Source: Carboxylicivirga linearis (GTDB taxonomy: Bacteria; Bacteroidota; Bacteroidia; Bacteroidales; Marinilabiliaceae). From it: DNA of 64,000 nt. The translations under genes and the position numbers were made by a program. Below are positions 18,500-27,510 of the stretch, one piece after another (within the stretch, counting starts at the first letter, position 1; each line of letters opens with the position of its first letter). The notes beneath the pieces were generated by a model, which was not told the DNA's origin, made no database searches, and was given only the letters and a program-made list of their open reading frames with translations. Where the stretch lies: NCBI RefSeq assembly GCF_018271995.1, contig NZ_JAGUCO010000002.1, positions 434,001-498,000 on the forward strand, in the 5' to 3' direction.

Positions 18500-19279
18500 T
18501 TAGTTTAAGGATTCAAACATTGCTTTACTTTCTTCTGTATTCTCTGTACTTCCGGTTAAACGGGCAAACACTTGCTCCAGTGACGAGTTGTCTAATTTTA
18601 ACTCTTCAAAAGTACCATCAGCAATTACCACACCATCATTAATAAGTACAATGCGATCTGATATTTTTTCTACCACATCCATTAAATGAGAGCTGTAAAA
18701 AATGGTTTTACCTTGTTCGGCTAATTTGGTAAGCATTTCTTTAACTAAAATAACCGAATTGGCATCTAATCCCGACAAAGGCTCATCTAAAAAAATAATG
18801 TCGGGATTATTGATAATTCCGGCAATAATTAAAATTTTCTGACGCATCCCTTTCGAAAAAGAATCCATCCTTTGATCGGCATATTCAATCATACCAAAGA
18901 ACTTTAGCAGACTATCGATTCGTTCTTTTGTTTTTACCTCAGGTATTTCAAATAATGTTGCTAAAAGAGAAAGGTATTCATTTGGCGTTAGTGTTTCGTA
19001 AATTGCTGAAGTTTCGGGTACATAACCAATTTTTGATTTTATCTCCATTTCATGATCTCTAAGGTTCAAGCCATTCACCTGAATATCTCCTTCAAAATCT
19101 TTTAATAGCCCACACAAAATTTTTACTGTAGTACTTTTTCCTGCTCCATTGGGTCCGATATAACCAATTATCTGGCCACCCTTCACCTCAAGATCAATAC
19201 CTTTAAGCACTTCTTTACGATTAGTTCCTCTTCCATAGGATTTGCGCAATCCTTGAATTATAATGGCAGAATTATTCAT
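18500..19279 (-). CDS. ABC exporter ATP-binding protein
   Basis: This 259-residue ATPase has Walker A GPNGAGKST (42-50), a Q-loop-type 'GYVPETSAIYETLTPNEYL', signature SKGMRQ, Walker B IIFLDEPLSGLD and the switch His in SSHLMDV. It is the CcmA/NatA-like ABC-2 exporter class. It energises the permease encoded just downstream. Confidence 0.93.
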   Translation of the reverse strand: MNNSAIIIQGLRKSYGRGTNRKEVLKGIDLEVKGGQIIGYIGPNGAGKSTTVKILCGLLKDFEGDIQVNGLNLRDHEMEIKSKIGYVPETSAIYETLTPNEYLSLLATLFEIPEVKTKERIDSLLKFFGMIEYADQRMDSFSKGMRQKILIIAGIINNPDIIFLDEPLSGLDANSVILVKEMLTKLAEQGKTIFYSSHLMDVVEKISDRIVLINDGVVIADGTFEELKLDNSSLEQVFARLTGSTENTEESKAMFESLN

Positions 19280-19313
19280 TTAGGTAAGATTAGATTTTTA
19301 AAAGCTTAAATAT

Positions 19314-19340
19314 AAAAAAAGGGTGCGAAATTCGCACCCT
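19314..19340 (-). terminator. Strong terminator after nhaA
   Basis: GGGTGCGAA and TTCGCACCC are perfect 9-bp arms. On the minus strand the hairpin is followed by seven T. It ends the nhaA run 25 bases after the nhaA stop and insulates the ABC genes downstream. Confidence 0.93.
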
Positions 19341-19364
19341 TATAAACATATTATCGTTGTATGA

Positions 19365-20732
19365 TTATTTTGCCATTGCTCTGTCTTCATCTTTCTTAAG
19401 AGAATACTTTAATATTAAATAACCGGCAAAACCAGCAATTATTGACCCTACGAAAATTCCAATTTTTGCCTGATTCAATAAATGTGGGTGCTCTTCAAAC
19501 CCTAATGAGGCAATAAAAATAGACATTGTAAAACCTATACCTCCCAGTAAAGCAAGTCCTAAAAACGACATCCATGATGAGCGTTTTGGCTTTACAGCAA
19601 ATCCTAATTTAACAGCTAACCACGAAAAGAAGGTAATACCGATGGCTTTTCCAAAAACAAGACTAAACGCAATGGCTAAGGATAGAGATGTAAAAATCTC
19701 TTCTCCTCCTTCGTGAGTATAAAGACTTACACCGGCATTTGAAAGAGCAAAAACAGGTAAAACAAATAAACCTATAAAACCATGAAATTGGTGTTCTAAA
19801 CGCTGTAGCGGACTTTGCACCTTACTTACACTGTACTCAACATCATTTATGGCATACAACTGCTCATCGGTTAATACTCGATAGTTATTACTTCTGTCGG
19901 TGTTTGAAAAACGATGAACTCCATTTTTAATTCGATCTATAAAATCATCCACTTTTACTTTTGGACGTGCTGGAATAGTAAAGGCAATTAATACTCCAGC
20001 AATAGTACAATGAATACCGGATCCTGGACCATCAACACCTGACATCAGGAAGAAATACCAAATAATAAAACCTAGAAATGTATACAGTTTTAAATCCTGA
20101 ATATTTTTTAGGTTAGCAATAACCAATACGGCCAATAAAATACCAGCGATTAAAAGATAGGTCCAGTTTAAATCACCACCATAAAAGACGGCTATAACCA
20201 AAACTGCTCCCAGGTCATCAACAATAGCCAATGCTGTTAAAAATACTTTTAAAGCCAAAGGCACTCGTTTACCCAACATGGCTAAAACACCCAAAGAAAA
20301 TGCTATATCGGTAGCCATAGGTATTCCCCATCCTTCGGCAGCATGACCATCAAATCCGAATGAGAAGTATAAAACGATAGGTATCACCATACCACCTATA
20401 GCGGCAAAAATAGGTAATGAAGCCTGTTTAAAAGAGCTTAATTCACCGGCCAGAAATTCGCGTTTTATTTCAAGACCAACCACAAAAAAGAATATGGCCA
20501 TTAATCCATCATTCACCCAATGCTGCAACCCAAGCTTAACGTCAAATAATTCAGACTCTACTTCGAATAAACTATGCCAGAAATGCTCATAGCTATGATG
20601 ATCAATGTTGGCCCATAAAATAGCAACAAATGTAGCTACCATAAGCATTACACTCCCACTACTTAGGAAACTTATGAATTGTTGAAAAGGATCTCCCAGC
20701 CTCCTTTGATTAGATTTTTGTTTCGTAGACAT
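19365..20732 (-). CDS. nhaA: Na+/H+ antiporter NhaA
   Basis: This 455-residue protein has the NhaA hallmarks: 'GWGIPMATDIAFSLGVLAML' with the Asp of TM4 and 'ALAIVDDLGAVLVIAVFY' with the TM5 Asp pair that binds Na+. The N-terminal 'FFFVVGLEIKREFL' and 'PIFAAIGGMVIPI' blocks are also present. An insertion around residues 265-310 (hydrophilic, including 'NTDRSNNYRVLTDEQLY') makes it longer than the 388-residue E. coli protein. It exchanges protons for Na+ across the inner membrane. It is the last gene of a tight minus-strand run, 14 bp after the nucleotidyltransferase gene. Confidence 0.97.
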   Translation of the reverse strand: MSTKQKSNQRRLGDPFQQFISFLSSGSVMLMVATFVAILWANIDHHSYEHFWHSLFEVESELFDVKLGLQHWVNDGLMAIFFFVVGLEIKREFLAGELSSFKQASLPIFAAIGGMVIPIVLYFSFGFDGHAAEGWGIPMATDIAFSLGVLAMLGKRVPLALKVFLTALAIVDDLGAVLVIAVFYGGDLNWTYLLIAGILLAVLVIANLKNIQDLKLYTFLGFIIWYFFLMSGVDGPGSGIHCTIAGVLIAFTIPARPKVKVDDFIDRIKNGVHRFSNTDRSNNYRVLTDEQLYAINDVEYSVSKVQSPLQRLEHQFHGFIGLFVLPVFALSNAGVSLYTHEGGEEIFTSLSLAIAFSLVFGKAIGITFFSWLAVKLGFAVKPKRSSWMSFLGLALLGGIGFTMSIFIASLGFEEHPHLLNQAKIGIFVGSIIAGFAGYLILKYSLKKDEDRAMAK

Positions 20733-20746
20733 TTTTCAATAGTTGA

Positions 20747-21460
20747 TTAGTAATTTAATTTTGCTTCATTAAGTTTATCCACTGTACCAACATCAAACCA
20801 TTTATCACTATCGGCAATCTGATAACCTGCAATCTTATATCGATCAGCCAGATTAAGATAAGCCTTGATTATTGAAAATGGGCGGGATTCTCCCATCGCC
20901 TCTATCAAACTTGGTTCCACAACATGTACCCCACAAAATCCCAGTTTATGATGAATTGATTCTTCGTTTACCTTTATCTGCTCATTGCTATTTACATTCT
21001 CCCATCCTATTAAACGATAATCATTATTAAACAGCAAGTAACGCGATGTGTTACGATTCTTTACCATTAAAGTTGCATCGTTACCTGAGTTTAAATGTGA
21101 AGATATACACTTTTTTATATTTGTAGATATTAATATATCGGCATTTTGTATTATGATCGGCTTATTTGGAATAAATCTAGATTTCGCCTTTACCAAACCT
21201 CCACCCGTATCAAGTAACAAATCAGATTCATTTGAGATCAATACCTCAGCATTCCATTGATTGCTATTAATGTACTCAATAACCTGTTGTGCAAAATGAT
21301 GAACATTAACAACAACTCTTTCTGCTCCTGCATTAATTACATTCTGCATAGCATACCATATTAATGGTTTGCCTTTAAATTCAACGAGTGCTTTGGGTTT
21401 ATTATTGGTTAATGGTTGCAGTCGGGTTCCCAAACCCGCTGCAAAGATCATTGCGTTCAT
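20747..21460 (-). CDS. Sugar-1-phosphate nucleotidyltransferase (MurU-like)
   Basis: This 237-residue protein starts MNAMIFAAGLGTRLQPLT, the G-x-G-T-R-x(n)-K nucleotide motif of NDP-sugar pyrophosphorylases, with K in NNKPKALVEF. The metal Asp of the QNADIL block follows. Length and lack of a left-handed beta-helix fit MurU (MurNAc-1-P uridylyltransferase) or a related mannose/glucose-1-P enzyme. The AmgK-like kinase gene two genes upstream makes the cell-wall-sugar salvage reading attractive: kinase makes the sugar-1-phosphate, this enzyme makes the NDP-sugar. Assignment to MurU is inference. Confidence 0.88.
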   Translation of the reverse strand: MNAMIFAAGLGTRLQPLTNNKPKALVEFKGKPLIWYAMQNVINAGAERVVVNVHHFAQQVIEYINSNQWNAEVLISNESDLLLDTGGGLVKAKSRFIPNKPIIIQNADILISTNIKKCISSHLNSGNDATLMVKNRNTSRYLLFNNDYRLIGWENVNSNEQIKVNEESIHHKLGFCGVHVVEPSLIEAMGESRPFSIIKAYLNLADRYKIAGYQIADSDKWFDVGTVDKLNEAKLNY

Positions 21461-21529
21461 GCATTATCAGTTTACAGATATACTCGCTAACGCAATTGAA
21501 AACAATCAACGTTGAAAGAATATCTTTAT

Positions 21530-21664
21530 TTAGGTTTTTATTTTACGTGGTTTACAAAGCTTATCCTCTTTCTTGGCGCTTGCACCACACTTTTTACATT
21601 GGTATTTGTGAGAATCTTTTACCTGATTAGGTTCGTTTTTATCCTTACACTTGGTCTTTGACAT
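21530..21664 (-). CDS. 44-residue zinc-ribbon-like protein
   Basis: A short frame starts at ATG 21664, seven bases after the kinase-RapZ gene, and ends at TAA 21530-21532. The product is very basic, begins MSKTKCKDKN and contains YQCKKCGASAKKEDKLCKP, giving a CxxC...C pattern with a fourth Cys at position 6. This looks like a small zinc ribbon. Similar tiny Cys-Lys-rich proteins occur in Bacteroidota genomes (from memory). The function is unknown. Tight spacing and shared orientation argue that it is real and co-transcribed. Confidence 0.75.
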   Translation of the reverse strand: MSKTKCKDKNEPNQVKDSHKYQCKKCGASAKKEDKLCKPRKIKT

Positions 21665-21671
21665 CTTTCGG

Positions 21672-23108
21672 TTATTTACGCTTCATATCCTGTTCGACAT
21701 GCTTCAACTCAACCTTTACTTTGTATTTATTGAGTAGATGAGCACTTAACTGTTCAGCACTAAAAACTGAACGGTGTTGTCCACCTGTACAACCAAAATT
21801 TACCATTAAATGTTTAAAACCACGAGCTATATATTTCTCTACTGATTTATCAACAATAGAATAAACATCAGTAAGAAATTCCGACATTTCGGGTTCTTTA
21901 CCAAAAAATGCAATGACTTCTTCATCCTTACCTGTTTTTTCAGCATATTCAGGATATCTACCAGGATTATGAATGGCTCTGCAATCAAAAACAAAACCTC
22001 CTCCATTACCAGAAATATCAACGGGGATACCTCTTTTATATGAAAAACTGGTTATACGCACAGTTAAAACTTCTTTATCCTGAGAAATATTAATTAGCTC
22101 TTCCGACTCCGTTACATTTGTTAATGCCGTAAAAAGTGTCGGCATCTTATCTTTAAAATCAATAATAGAAAGCAGATATTTTAGATTTTCGATGGCATAA
22201 GGTATACTTTTTAGAAAATGTTCTTTCTTCTCATAAAACCCTCTAAAACCATAAGCCCCCATAGCCTGCATGATACGAATTAACACATATCCGAAATAAT
22301 GCTTTTTAAACTGGTCTTTATCGATTGGTTTAATCTTATTTAATTCGTCAATGTAGTAATCCAATAACTCATTCCGGATTTCATTGGGTATATCTGCTTT
22401 TGCATCAAATAAAAGGGAAGCCACATCGTATTGCAAAGCTCCCTTACGACCTCCCTGATAATCGATAAAGTAAGGCTCTTCGTCAACTACCATTACATTA
22501 CGTGACTGAAAATCGCGATATAGAAAATAATCCTGTTCTGCTTCCATTAAAAGCTCAATCAACTGATGATAATCATCTTCCAGCGATTGCTCATCAAAGG
22601 GTACGCGAGCCAACTTCAGGAAATAATATTTGAAATAATGTAAATCCCATAGCATCGACTGCTTATCGAAGGCTTTTCGGGGATAACAATAGGTGTAATC
22701 AAGTCCATTATTTCCATCTACCTGAAACCTTATCAGGCTCTTTAAAGTCTTTTTGTAAAAAGCTTTTAACTCATCCGGAAAATCGTCACCTTTTCTGATT
22801 CCCTGCAGAAATCCATACAATGTAATATCTCCTAAGTCTTCCTGCAGATACACATGATTCGATGAATCTTCACTATAAATGTCCGGAACAGCTAATCCTT
22901 TAGCTTTAAAATGTTTAGAAAATTGCAGAAAAGCAGCATTCTCTTTCTCATCAGCATTGTATACCCCCATGGCTGTTCTATCTCTTCCGGTAATACGATA
23001 ATACTCACGATACGACCCTGAAGGAGGGAGCATAACAAACGAACGGGCCTCTTCTCCGGCCCATTTCTCAAACATATCTATTAATAATAGCTTTGTATTC
23101 TTTTCCAC
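21672..23108 (-). CDS. AmgK-like sugar kinase fused to RapZ C-terminal domain
   Basis: This 478-residue protein joins two domains. Residues about 10-330 form an aminoglycoside-phosphotransferase-like kinase: the N-lobe glycine loop 'PPSGSYREYYRI', catalytic YRDFQSRNVMV and metal-binding FIDYQGG. This resembles AmgK, which phosphorylates MurNAc/GlcNAc at C1. Residues about 350-478 match the RapZ C-terminal domain, with FSYKRGIP, 'FDCRAIHNPGRYPEY' and GCTGGQHRSV (439-448). In E. coli that domain senses glucosamine-6-phosphate. The N-terminal P-loop part of RapZ is absent. The start is GTG at 23108; an internal ATG (23075) would cut the first helix. It probably couples sugar salvage to amino-sugar level. 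Confidence 0.88.
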   Translation of the reverse strand: MEKNTKLLLIDMFEKWAGEEARSFVMLPPSGSYREYYRITGRDRTAMGVYNADEKENAAFLQFSKHFKAKGLAVPDIYSEDSSNHVYLQEDLGDITLYGFLQGIRKGDDFPDELKAFYKKTLKSLIRFQVDGNNGLDYTYCYPRKAFDKQSMLWDLHYFKYYFLKLARVPFDEQSLEDDYHQLIELLMEAEQDYFLYRDFQSRNVMVVDEEPYFIDYQGGRKGALQYDVASLLFDAKADIPNEIRNELLDYYIDELNKIKPIDKDQFKKHYFGYVLIRIMQAMGAYGFRGFYEKKEHFLKSIPYAIENLKYLLSIIDFKDKMPTLFTALTNVTESEELINISQDKEVLTVRITSFSYKRGIPVDISGNGGGFVFDCRAIHNPGRYPEYAEKTGKDEEVIAFFGKEPEMSEFLTDVYSIVDKSVEKYIARGFKHLMVNFGCTGGQHRSVFSAEQLSAHLLNKYKVKVELKHVEQDMKRK

Positions 23109-23122
23109 AATTTCTAAGTCTT

Positions 23123-23821
23123 TTAATTCGGAAACCAGGATATTTTAATCCAGGTAAAAACAATTACCAGTATTAAAGCCGGTAACATATTCATTACTTT
23201 TAATTGTTTTATCTCTAAAATATTAATTCCCAAGCCAATTAGCAATATACCACCAACAGATGTTAATTCAGTTACAATCTGCTGAGCAATAAAATCGCCT
23301 AACCAATAGGCTAAGAGCGTTATACCTCCTTGATAAATAAGCATAGGAATAACCGAAAAGGTAACACCAATACCCATGGCTGAAGCAAGCGCCATTGATG
23401 AAAATCCATCCATCATTGATTTGGTTAACAATACCTCCGATCCATTACCTAACCCTTCGTCTATGGCTCCCACAATAGTCATGGCTCCCATACAAAATAA
23501 TAAAAATGAAGTAACTAATCCATCAGAAAAGTGTGGATTGCCAATTTTAAATATACCTTTTATTTTTCCCGATATTCGTTCTGTATTCTCATCAATATGT
23601 AAGACTTCACCAATAATTGTACCTACAATAAGGCTAAATACAATAACCAGCATTTCATTCCCCTTTAATGCCATAATAATACCAATGACAACAGTAAATA
23701 AACCAAGAGCCTGAAATACACTTTTTACAATTCGCTGTGGCAACCGTGTTCCCACAATAATACCAACAGTACTGCCTATTAATACAGCGATAACATTTAC
23801 AATTGTACCTTGTAGAATCAT
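23123..23821 (-). CDS. DUF554-family membrane protein
   Basis: I set the start at ATG 23821 (232 residues); the frame extends four codons to a TTG, which is less likely. The protein has about seven hydrophobic segments with the DUF554 pattern: 'GTIVNVIAVLIGSTVGIIVG' at the start, then 'DGLVTSFLLFCMGAMTIVGA', and 'LTKSMMDGFSSMALASAMG'. DUF554 proteins are inner-membrane and of unproven function, possibly transporters. It leads the minus-strand run, 14 bp before the kinase-RapZ gene. Confidence 0.9.
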   Translation of the reverse strand: MILQGTIVNVIAVLIGSTVGIIVGTRLPQRIVKSVFQALGLFTVVIGIIMALKGNEMLVIVFSLIVGTIIGEVLHIDENTERISGKIKGIFKIGNPHFSDGLVTSFLLFCMGAMTIVGAIDEGLGNGSEVLLTKSMMDGFSSMALASAMGIGVTFSVIPMLIYQGGITLLAYWLGDFIAQQIVTELTSVGGILLIGLGINILEIKQLKVMNMLPALILVIVFTWIKISWFPN

Positions 23822-24009
23822 TGAAAAAATCAATTATCGTATAAAAGTAAAAGAATGTATTCAATAATAAAATTCACATTCTATAAGCTGTTTGTAATAT
23901 TTGCATCACATGATAAAACTCAGCTTTTGTAAGCACCAAATATTCAGCTAATAAATTATATTTGTTAGCAACCTTTGATGAAGTTTAAACCAAATAAAAT
24001 CTAGCATTT

Positions 24010-25233
24010 ATGACCAAGAAAATGACTCCCGCTGATTATATCGAAAGGGAAAATAAGTACGGTGCCCACAATTACCATCCACTTCCCGTAGTTCTGGAAA
24101 AGGGCGAAGGCATCTATGTTTGGGACGTAGAAGGGAAACGTTATTTCGATTTTCTGTCTGCCTATTCTGCCGTTAACCAAGGCCATTGCCACCCAAAAAT
24201 CATTAAAGCACTTACCGACCAGGCAAAAGATTTAACCTTAACATCAAGAGCTTTTTACAGCAGTGTTTTAGGTGAGTTTGAGGAATATGTAACCAACTAT
24301 TTTGGCTACGACAAAGTATTGCCCATGAATACAGGTGCTGAAGCTGATGAAACAGCTTTAAAACTATGCAGAAAATGGGCCTATGAGAAAAAAGGGATTC
24401 CTGAAAATGAAGCTAAGATTATTGTATGTGCCAACAATTTTCATGGACGTACTATCACTATTATTTCCATGTCAACCGATCCGGATTCATATAAAGGATT
24501 CGGCCCCTTTACTCCAGGATTTGTAACCGTTCCATACAACGATTTGGAGGCTTTAGAAAAAGAGCTGGAAGACCCTAATATTGCAGGATTTTTAGTAGAA
24601 CCCATACAAGGTGAAGCCGGTGTGTTTGTTCCAGACAATGGTTTTCTAAAAAAAGCGCATGAGATGTGCAAAGCCAAAAACGTTTTGTTTATGGCTGATG
24701 AAGTACAAACAGGAATTGCCCGCACAGGTAAATTACTAGCCTGCGATCATGAAAACGTTCGTCCTGATGTTTTGATTTTAGGGAAGGCCATCTCTGGAGG
24801 TGTATTTCCGGTATCAGCCGTACTGGCCGATGACGACATTATGCTGGTAATAAAACCTGGTGAACATGGTTCAACATACGGAGGTAATCCTTTAGGATGT
24901 AAAGTTGCTATAGCTGCATTGGAAGTAGTTAAAGACGAAAAACTAGCAGAAAACGCAGAACGCTTAGGTAAGATTTTCCGAGAAGAGATGGAAAGCACCA
25001 ACTCCGACATGATTGAATTAGTTAGAGGTAAAGGTTTACTAAATGCAGTTGCCATCAAACCTAAAAATGGTAAAACAGCCTGGGATGTTTGTGTTGCTAT
25101 GAAAGAAAATGGTTTAATCGCCAAACCTACTCATGAGCATATTATTCGCTTTGCTCCACCATTAGTAATTAATGAAGAACAGCTACGCGAAGCCATTGCC
25201 ATTATAAAAAATACTTTGACTCAGTTTGAATAA
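24010..25233 (+). CDS. rocD: Ornithine-oxo-acid transaminase
   Basis: This 407-residue class III PLP aminotransferase has the ornithine-aminotransferase pattern throughout: '[15 protein letters not shown]', '[20 protein letters not shown]', '[20 protein letters not shown]', '[20 protein letters not shown]' and the Schiff-base Lys in [10 protein letters not shown]. It converts ornithine and 2-oxoglutarate to glutamate-5-semialdehyde and glutamate in arginine/proline metabolism. It is monocistronic, followed by a terminator. A TATATTTG at 23957-23964 resembles a Bacteroidota -7 box. Confidence 0.95.
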   Translation: MTKKMTPADYIERENKYGAHNYHPLPVVLEKGEGIYVWDVEGKRYFDFLSAYSAVNQGHCHPKIIKALTDQAKDLTLTSRAFYSSVLGEFEEYVTNYFGYDKVLPMNTGAEADETALKLCRKWAYEKKGIPENEAKIIVCANNFHGRTITIISMSTDPDSYKGFGPFTPGFVTVPYNDLEALEKELEDPNIAGFLVEPIQGEAGVFVPDNGFLKKAHEMCKAKNVLFMADEVQTGIARTGKLLACDHENVRPDVLILGKAISGGVFPVSAVLADDDIMLVIKPGEHGSTYGGNPLGCKVAIAALEVVKDEKLAENAERLGKIFREEMESTNSDMIELVRGKGLLNAVAIKPKNGKTAWDVCVAMKENGLIAKPTHEHIIRFAPPLVINEEQLREAIAIIKNTLTQFE

Positions 25234-25273
25234 ATTGGATTACAACATAGAAAGTTAAAATTCTCGTACATAT

Positions 25274-25302
25274 AAAAGGTGCTATCTATGCACCTTTTTT
25301 TT
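25274..25302 (+). terminator. rocD terminator
   Basis: AAAAGGTGC and GCACCTTTT pair around a 7-base loop and run into eight T, about 40 bases after the rocD stop. Confidence 0.92.
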
Positions 25303-25380
25303 CATTTGTTAGTTTGATGTGACCAGCAACGAAGCCAATAAAAAACCGTTGACAGACCAAACTTAAAGCTTAAAAGACAT

Positions 25381-25673
25381 GGTCAAAATATTTACCGATG
25401 ATTTTGGGGCTCGAGAAGCGGTGGTCAAATCTTATACATACCCTTTTCTTGCAAAAAAAGCAGTCGTAAAATATTTAACGAACCTACTTTATCGATAAAA
25501 AGCCACCGTCATAACTTTTACGAACACATTTAGCCGTTATTATTCCTTGGTAAAAAAATACACGCAGACTTTTTAATGATGAAAAACGTTCGTCAAAACT
25601 TTGACGCTTACTTTTCAGATCATGATGCATACGTCATCGTTTTATAACTTACTATCCCTGATTCGCCTATTGA
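25381..25673. repeat. Degenerate 42-bp-period array of palindromic units (array 1)
   Basis: Seven units begin at 25381, 25423, 25465, 25507, 25549, 25591 and 25632, so the spacing is 42 bp (the last is one short). Each starts with a 16-bp dyad-like core of the form (C/G)GTCAAAAnTTTTACG. The clearest are GGTCAAAATATTTACC, CGTAAAATATTTAACG, CGTCATAACTTTTACG and CGTCAAAACTTTGACG. The 26-bp remainders are poorly conserved apart from a T-rich block. The array lies in the 580-bp gap between the rocD terminator and the next gene. The flanks (25303-25380 and 25674-25813) show nothing recognisable. It is not a CRISPR array: the repeats are short and diverged. Confidence 0.65.
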
Positions 25674-25813
25674 TATTTCATCTTAATAATAGTTCAAATC
25701 AGCTATCAATATGGATGCATTGTCAAAAACTGCATTATTATTCATTTCTTCATTGTATATTTATTGAGTACATTTAAGTATCAGCACCAAATTATTGTTA
25801 AAAAACAGAAAGC

Positions 25814-26323
25814 ATGGCAGATAAAGAAACTTATATGGCCCTTCTTAAAGAGCAGATGCTTCAGATTGATCAAAAGAATTTTGACCTTAATTCCTGGAAA
25901 AAAGCAACAGGTTTAGTAGTTGAAGGATGCTTTGGAGCTAACTCTCCGCATATTAAATCCATTGAAAACATCAATTATGAATACAATAGCTGGGTACTTC
26001 GTGATGAGTCGGGAGTTACCGATCCGGTAAAAACTACCTGTAAGAGCATCTTAAAAATTATTATAAAACAGCTTGAAATTAGTGATATCAACACTTCATC
26101 ATCTCAAACAAATGCAGAGTTAGAATTTGTATGGTTACCTTTTGAAGATGAATTAACTGGTGCTTCTTCCAAAAAGCTTAAACAACTGATTATTGACTCA
26201 AAGACATCAAAAGAAAACATAGAAAAATTTTTGAAAGATTTGCCCGGACAAACCGCTATTGATATTTTAAACAGTATTATTACTTCAACTGAATTCAAAA
26301 ACTGGTTGGGTAAAAAAGAGTAA
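25814..26323 (+). CDS. Hypothetical protein, 169 residues
   Basis: No recognised family. The N-terminal ~85 residues (LLKEQMLQIDQKNFDLNSW...GCFGANSPHIKSIENINYEY) look like a compact helical/beta domain; the C-terminal ~60 residues are a charged helical pair (KLKQLIIDSKTSKENIEKFL). There is no signal peptide or membrane segment, so it is cytoplasmic. The start ATG is at 25814. It is followed nine bases later by a STAS-like protein gene and probably forms a two-gene operon ending in a strong terminator. Confidence 0.75.
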   Translation: MADKETYMALLKEQMLQIDQKNFDLNSWKKATGLVVEGCFGANSPHIKSIENINYEYNSWVLRDESGVTDPVKTTCKSILKIIIKQLEISDINTSSSQTNAELEFVWLPFEDELTGASSKKLKQLIIDSKTSKENIEKFLKDLPGQTAIDILNSIITSTEFKNWLGKKE

Positions 26324-26332
26324 AAAAAGACG

Positions 26333-26707
26333 ATGATAACATATGCTTATGTAGACAATTATCTACACGTTACCCCTTCTAAAGAAATTAATTACCTGGA
26401 CTTAGTTGATTTTTTGATGGATTTTTCAAAAATGGAGGCATTGCCAGATGAAGTAAAAGTTTTATTTGACCTGAGAAATGCTCATTTAGATTTGCATCTG
26501 GACGACATAAACAAACTGTCATCTTTAGCAGAAGAATTAACGAAGAATGTACAATCTATTCGTACAGCATTTATTGTTGAAGATCCTAAAGTAACTGCTT
26601 ATACAATGCTTTACTCTTGGATGCCCAAAGATGACAGGTTACTTCGCGAACATTTCTCAACTGAACAAGCTGCTATTGAATGGCTAAATAAAAAAGAACG
26701 GATATAA
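26333..26707 (+). CDS. STAS/SpoIIAA-like small protein
   Basis: This 124-residue protein has the alternating strand-helix order of STAS/SpoIIAA-like domains: an N-terminal strand pair (ITYAYVDNYLHVTP), then 'VKVLFDLRNAHLDLHLDD', helices, 'IRTAFIVEDPKVTAYTML', and a C-terminal 'FSTEQAAIEWLNKKE', typical of the 'STAS/SEC14-like' proteins of Bacteroidota. No conserved phosphorylatable Ser can be asserted. It pairs with the upstream unknown gene; the partner and signal are not known. Confidence 0.72.
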   Translation: MITYAYVDNYLHVTPSKEINYLDLVDFLMDFSKMEALPDEVKVLFDLRNAHLDLHLDDINKLSSLAEELTKNVQSIRTAFIVEDPKVTAYTMLYSWMPKDDRLLREHFSTEQAAIEWLNKKERI

Positions 26708-26733
26708 AAAAAACCGCTTTCGCGGTTTTTTTT
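26706..26733. terminator. Terminator shared by convergent genes
   Basis: AAACCGC and GCGGTTT pair around TTTC with long flanking A and T tracts, so it can terminate in both directions. It lies directly after the STAS-like gene and before the end of the convergent coiled-coil gene. Confidence 0.9.
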
Positions 26734-26786
26734 ATTTGTATGTGTGCAATATTGTTGCCCCTGTATAAATAATTTACTTGAAAACT

Positions 26787-27377
26787 TTATAAATTATTTT
26801 TAACCTTCAAATCCATCAGCTCTCTTGCTAATTTCTGCTCTCTTTTCAAGGCAGTTTTTCTATGTTTTTCAAACTCCTCCTCAACTTCCGTCAACCTCTC
26901 TTTTGTTTCCTTTGTGACAGCATGACTACGCTTGAATAAGAAAAACAATATGGCAGACAAACCAATTAATACAAAAATAAGTCCCCACATTACGGAGTTA
27001 TATAGAGTTTTCTCTATTTCCTGTCCTAAAAAAGCCATGCTGTTTTTACTGGTTGTTACAGCTTCCAACTCTTTTTGTACATTAGTTAGATTTGTTTCCA
27101 ACTCATTTTGGGTAGCTTTTAGCTCATTTATCTCTTTCTCGTTGGTATTAATTTCTGTTTTAAGGTTTGAAATACTATCCAGCGAACTCTTTTTTAAAGC
27201 CATCATATGCCTATATCTTACAACCTTAAACTGTTCATAGGTATTTGACTTTTCTATTACATAATCAAACTGATCATTTATAGATGACTGTTTTAATACG
27301 TCCTCATCCTGAGCTGCTAATGGGGAAACACAAACAATAGTGATTAAAATAACAATGTACCGTCCAATCTTTCTCAT
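26787..27377 (-). CDS. Exported coiled-coil protein with one membrane segment
   Basis: I set the start at ATG 27377 (MRKIGRYIVILITIVCVSPL); the frame continues seven codons to a TTG. A signal peptide ends near LAAQDED. A long coiled coil follows (about 60-115, ETNLTNVQKELEAV), then one membrane helix (VMWGLIFVLIGLSAILFFLF) and a cytoplasmic, highly charged helix (TKERLTEVEEEFEKHRK) to the end. Homologues in Bacteroidota are sometimes mislabelled tRNA methyltransferase; no such domain is present. A structural or signalling role is possible. Confidence 0.78.
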   Translation of the reverse strand: MRKIGRYIVILITIVCVSPLAAQDEDVLKQSSINDQFDYVIEKSNTYEQFKVVRYRHMMALKKSSLDSISNLKTEINTNEKEINELKATQNELETNLTNVQKELEAVTTSKNSMAFLGQEIEKTLYNSVMWGLIFVLIGLSAILFFLFKRSHAVTKETKERLTEVEEEFEKHRKTALKREQKLARELMDLKVKNNL

Positions 27378-27510
27378 CTCATTTTTTTTACCATTCAATA
27401 ACTTTCTTAATTATTAGGTCAACGCTACTCTTGCCGGCAATATTGTGTGATTATGCCATTTTTGACCTTTATTAAAGAATTTAATCAAATTTATCAATAA
27501 AATTAAACTA

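Noticed and set aside
21388-21630. 80-residue plus-strand ORF
   Set aside because: It overlaps the starts or ends of three coherent minus-strand genes and has no recognisable features.
23926-23964. Complete Bacteroidota promoter (TTTG and TAnnTTTG) for rocD
   Set aside because: The -7 box matches, but the nearest upstream TTTG is about 27 bases away, too far for the usual spacing.
25381-25673. CRISPR array
   Set aside because: The 16-bp cores are short and diverged, the period has no conserved 25-40-bp repeat, and no cas genes are near.
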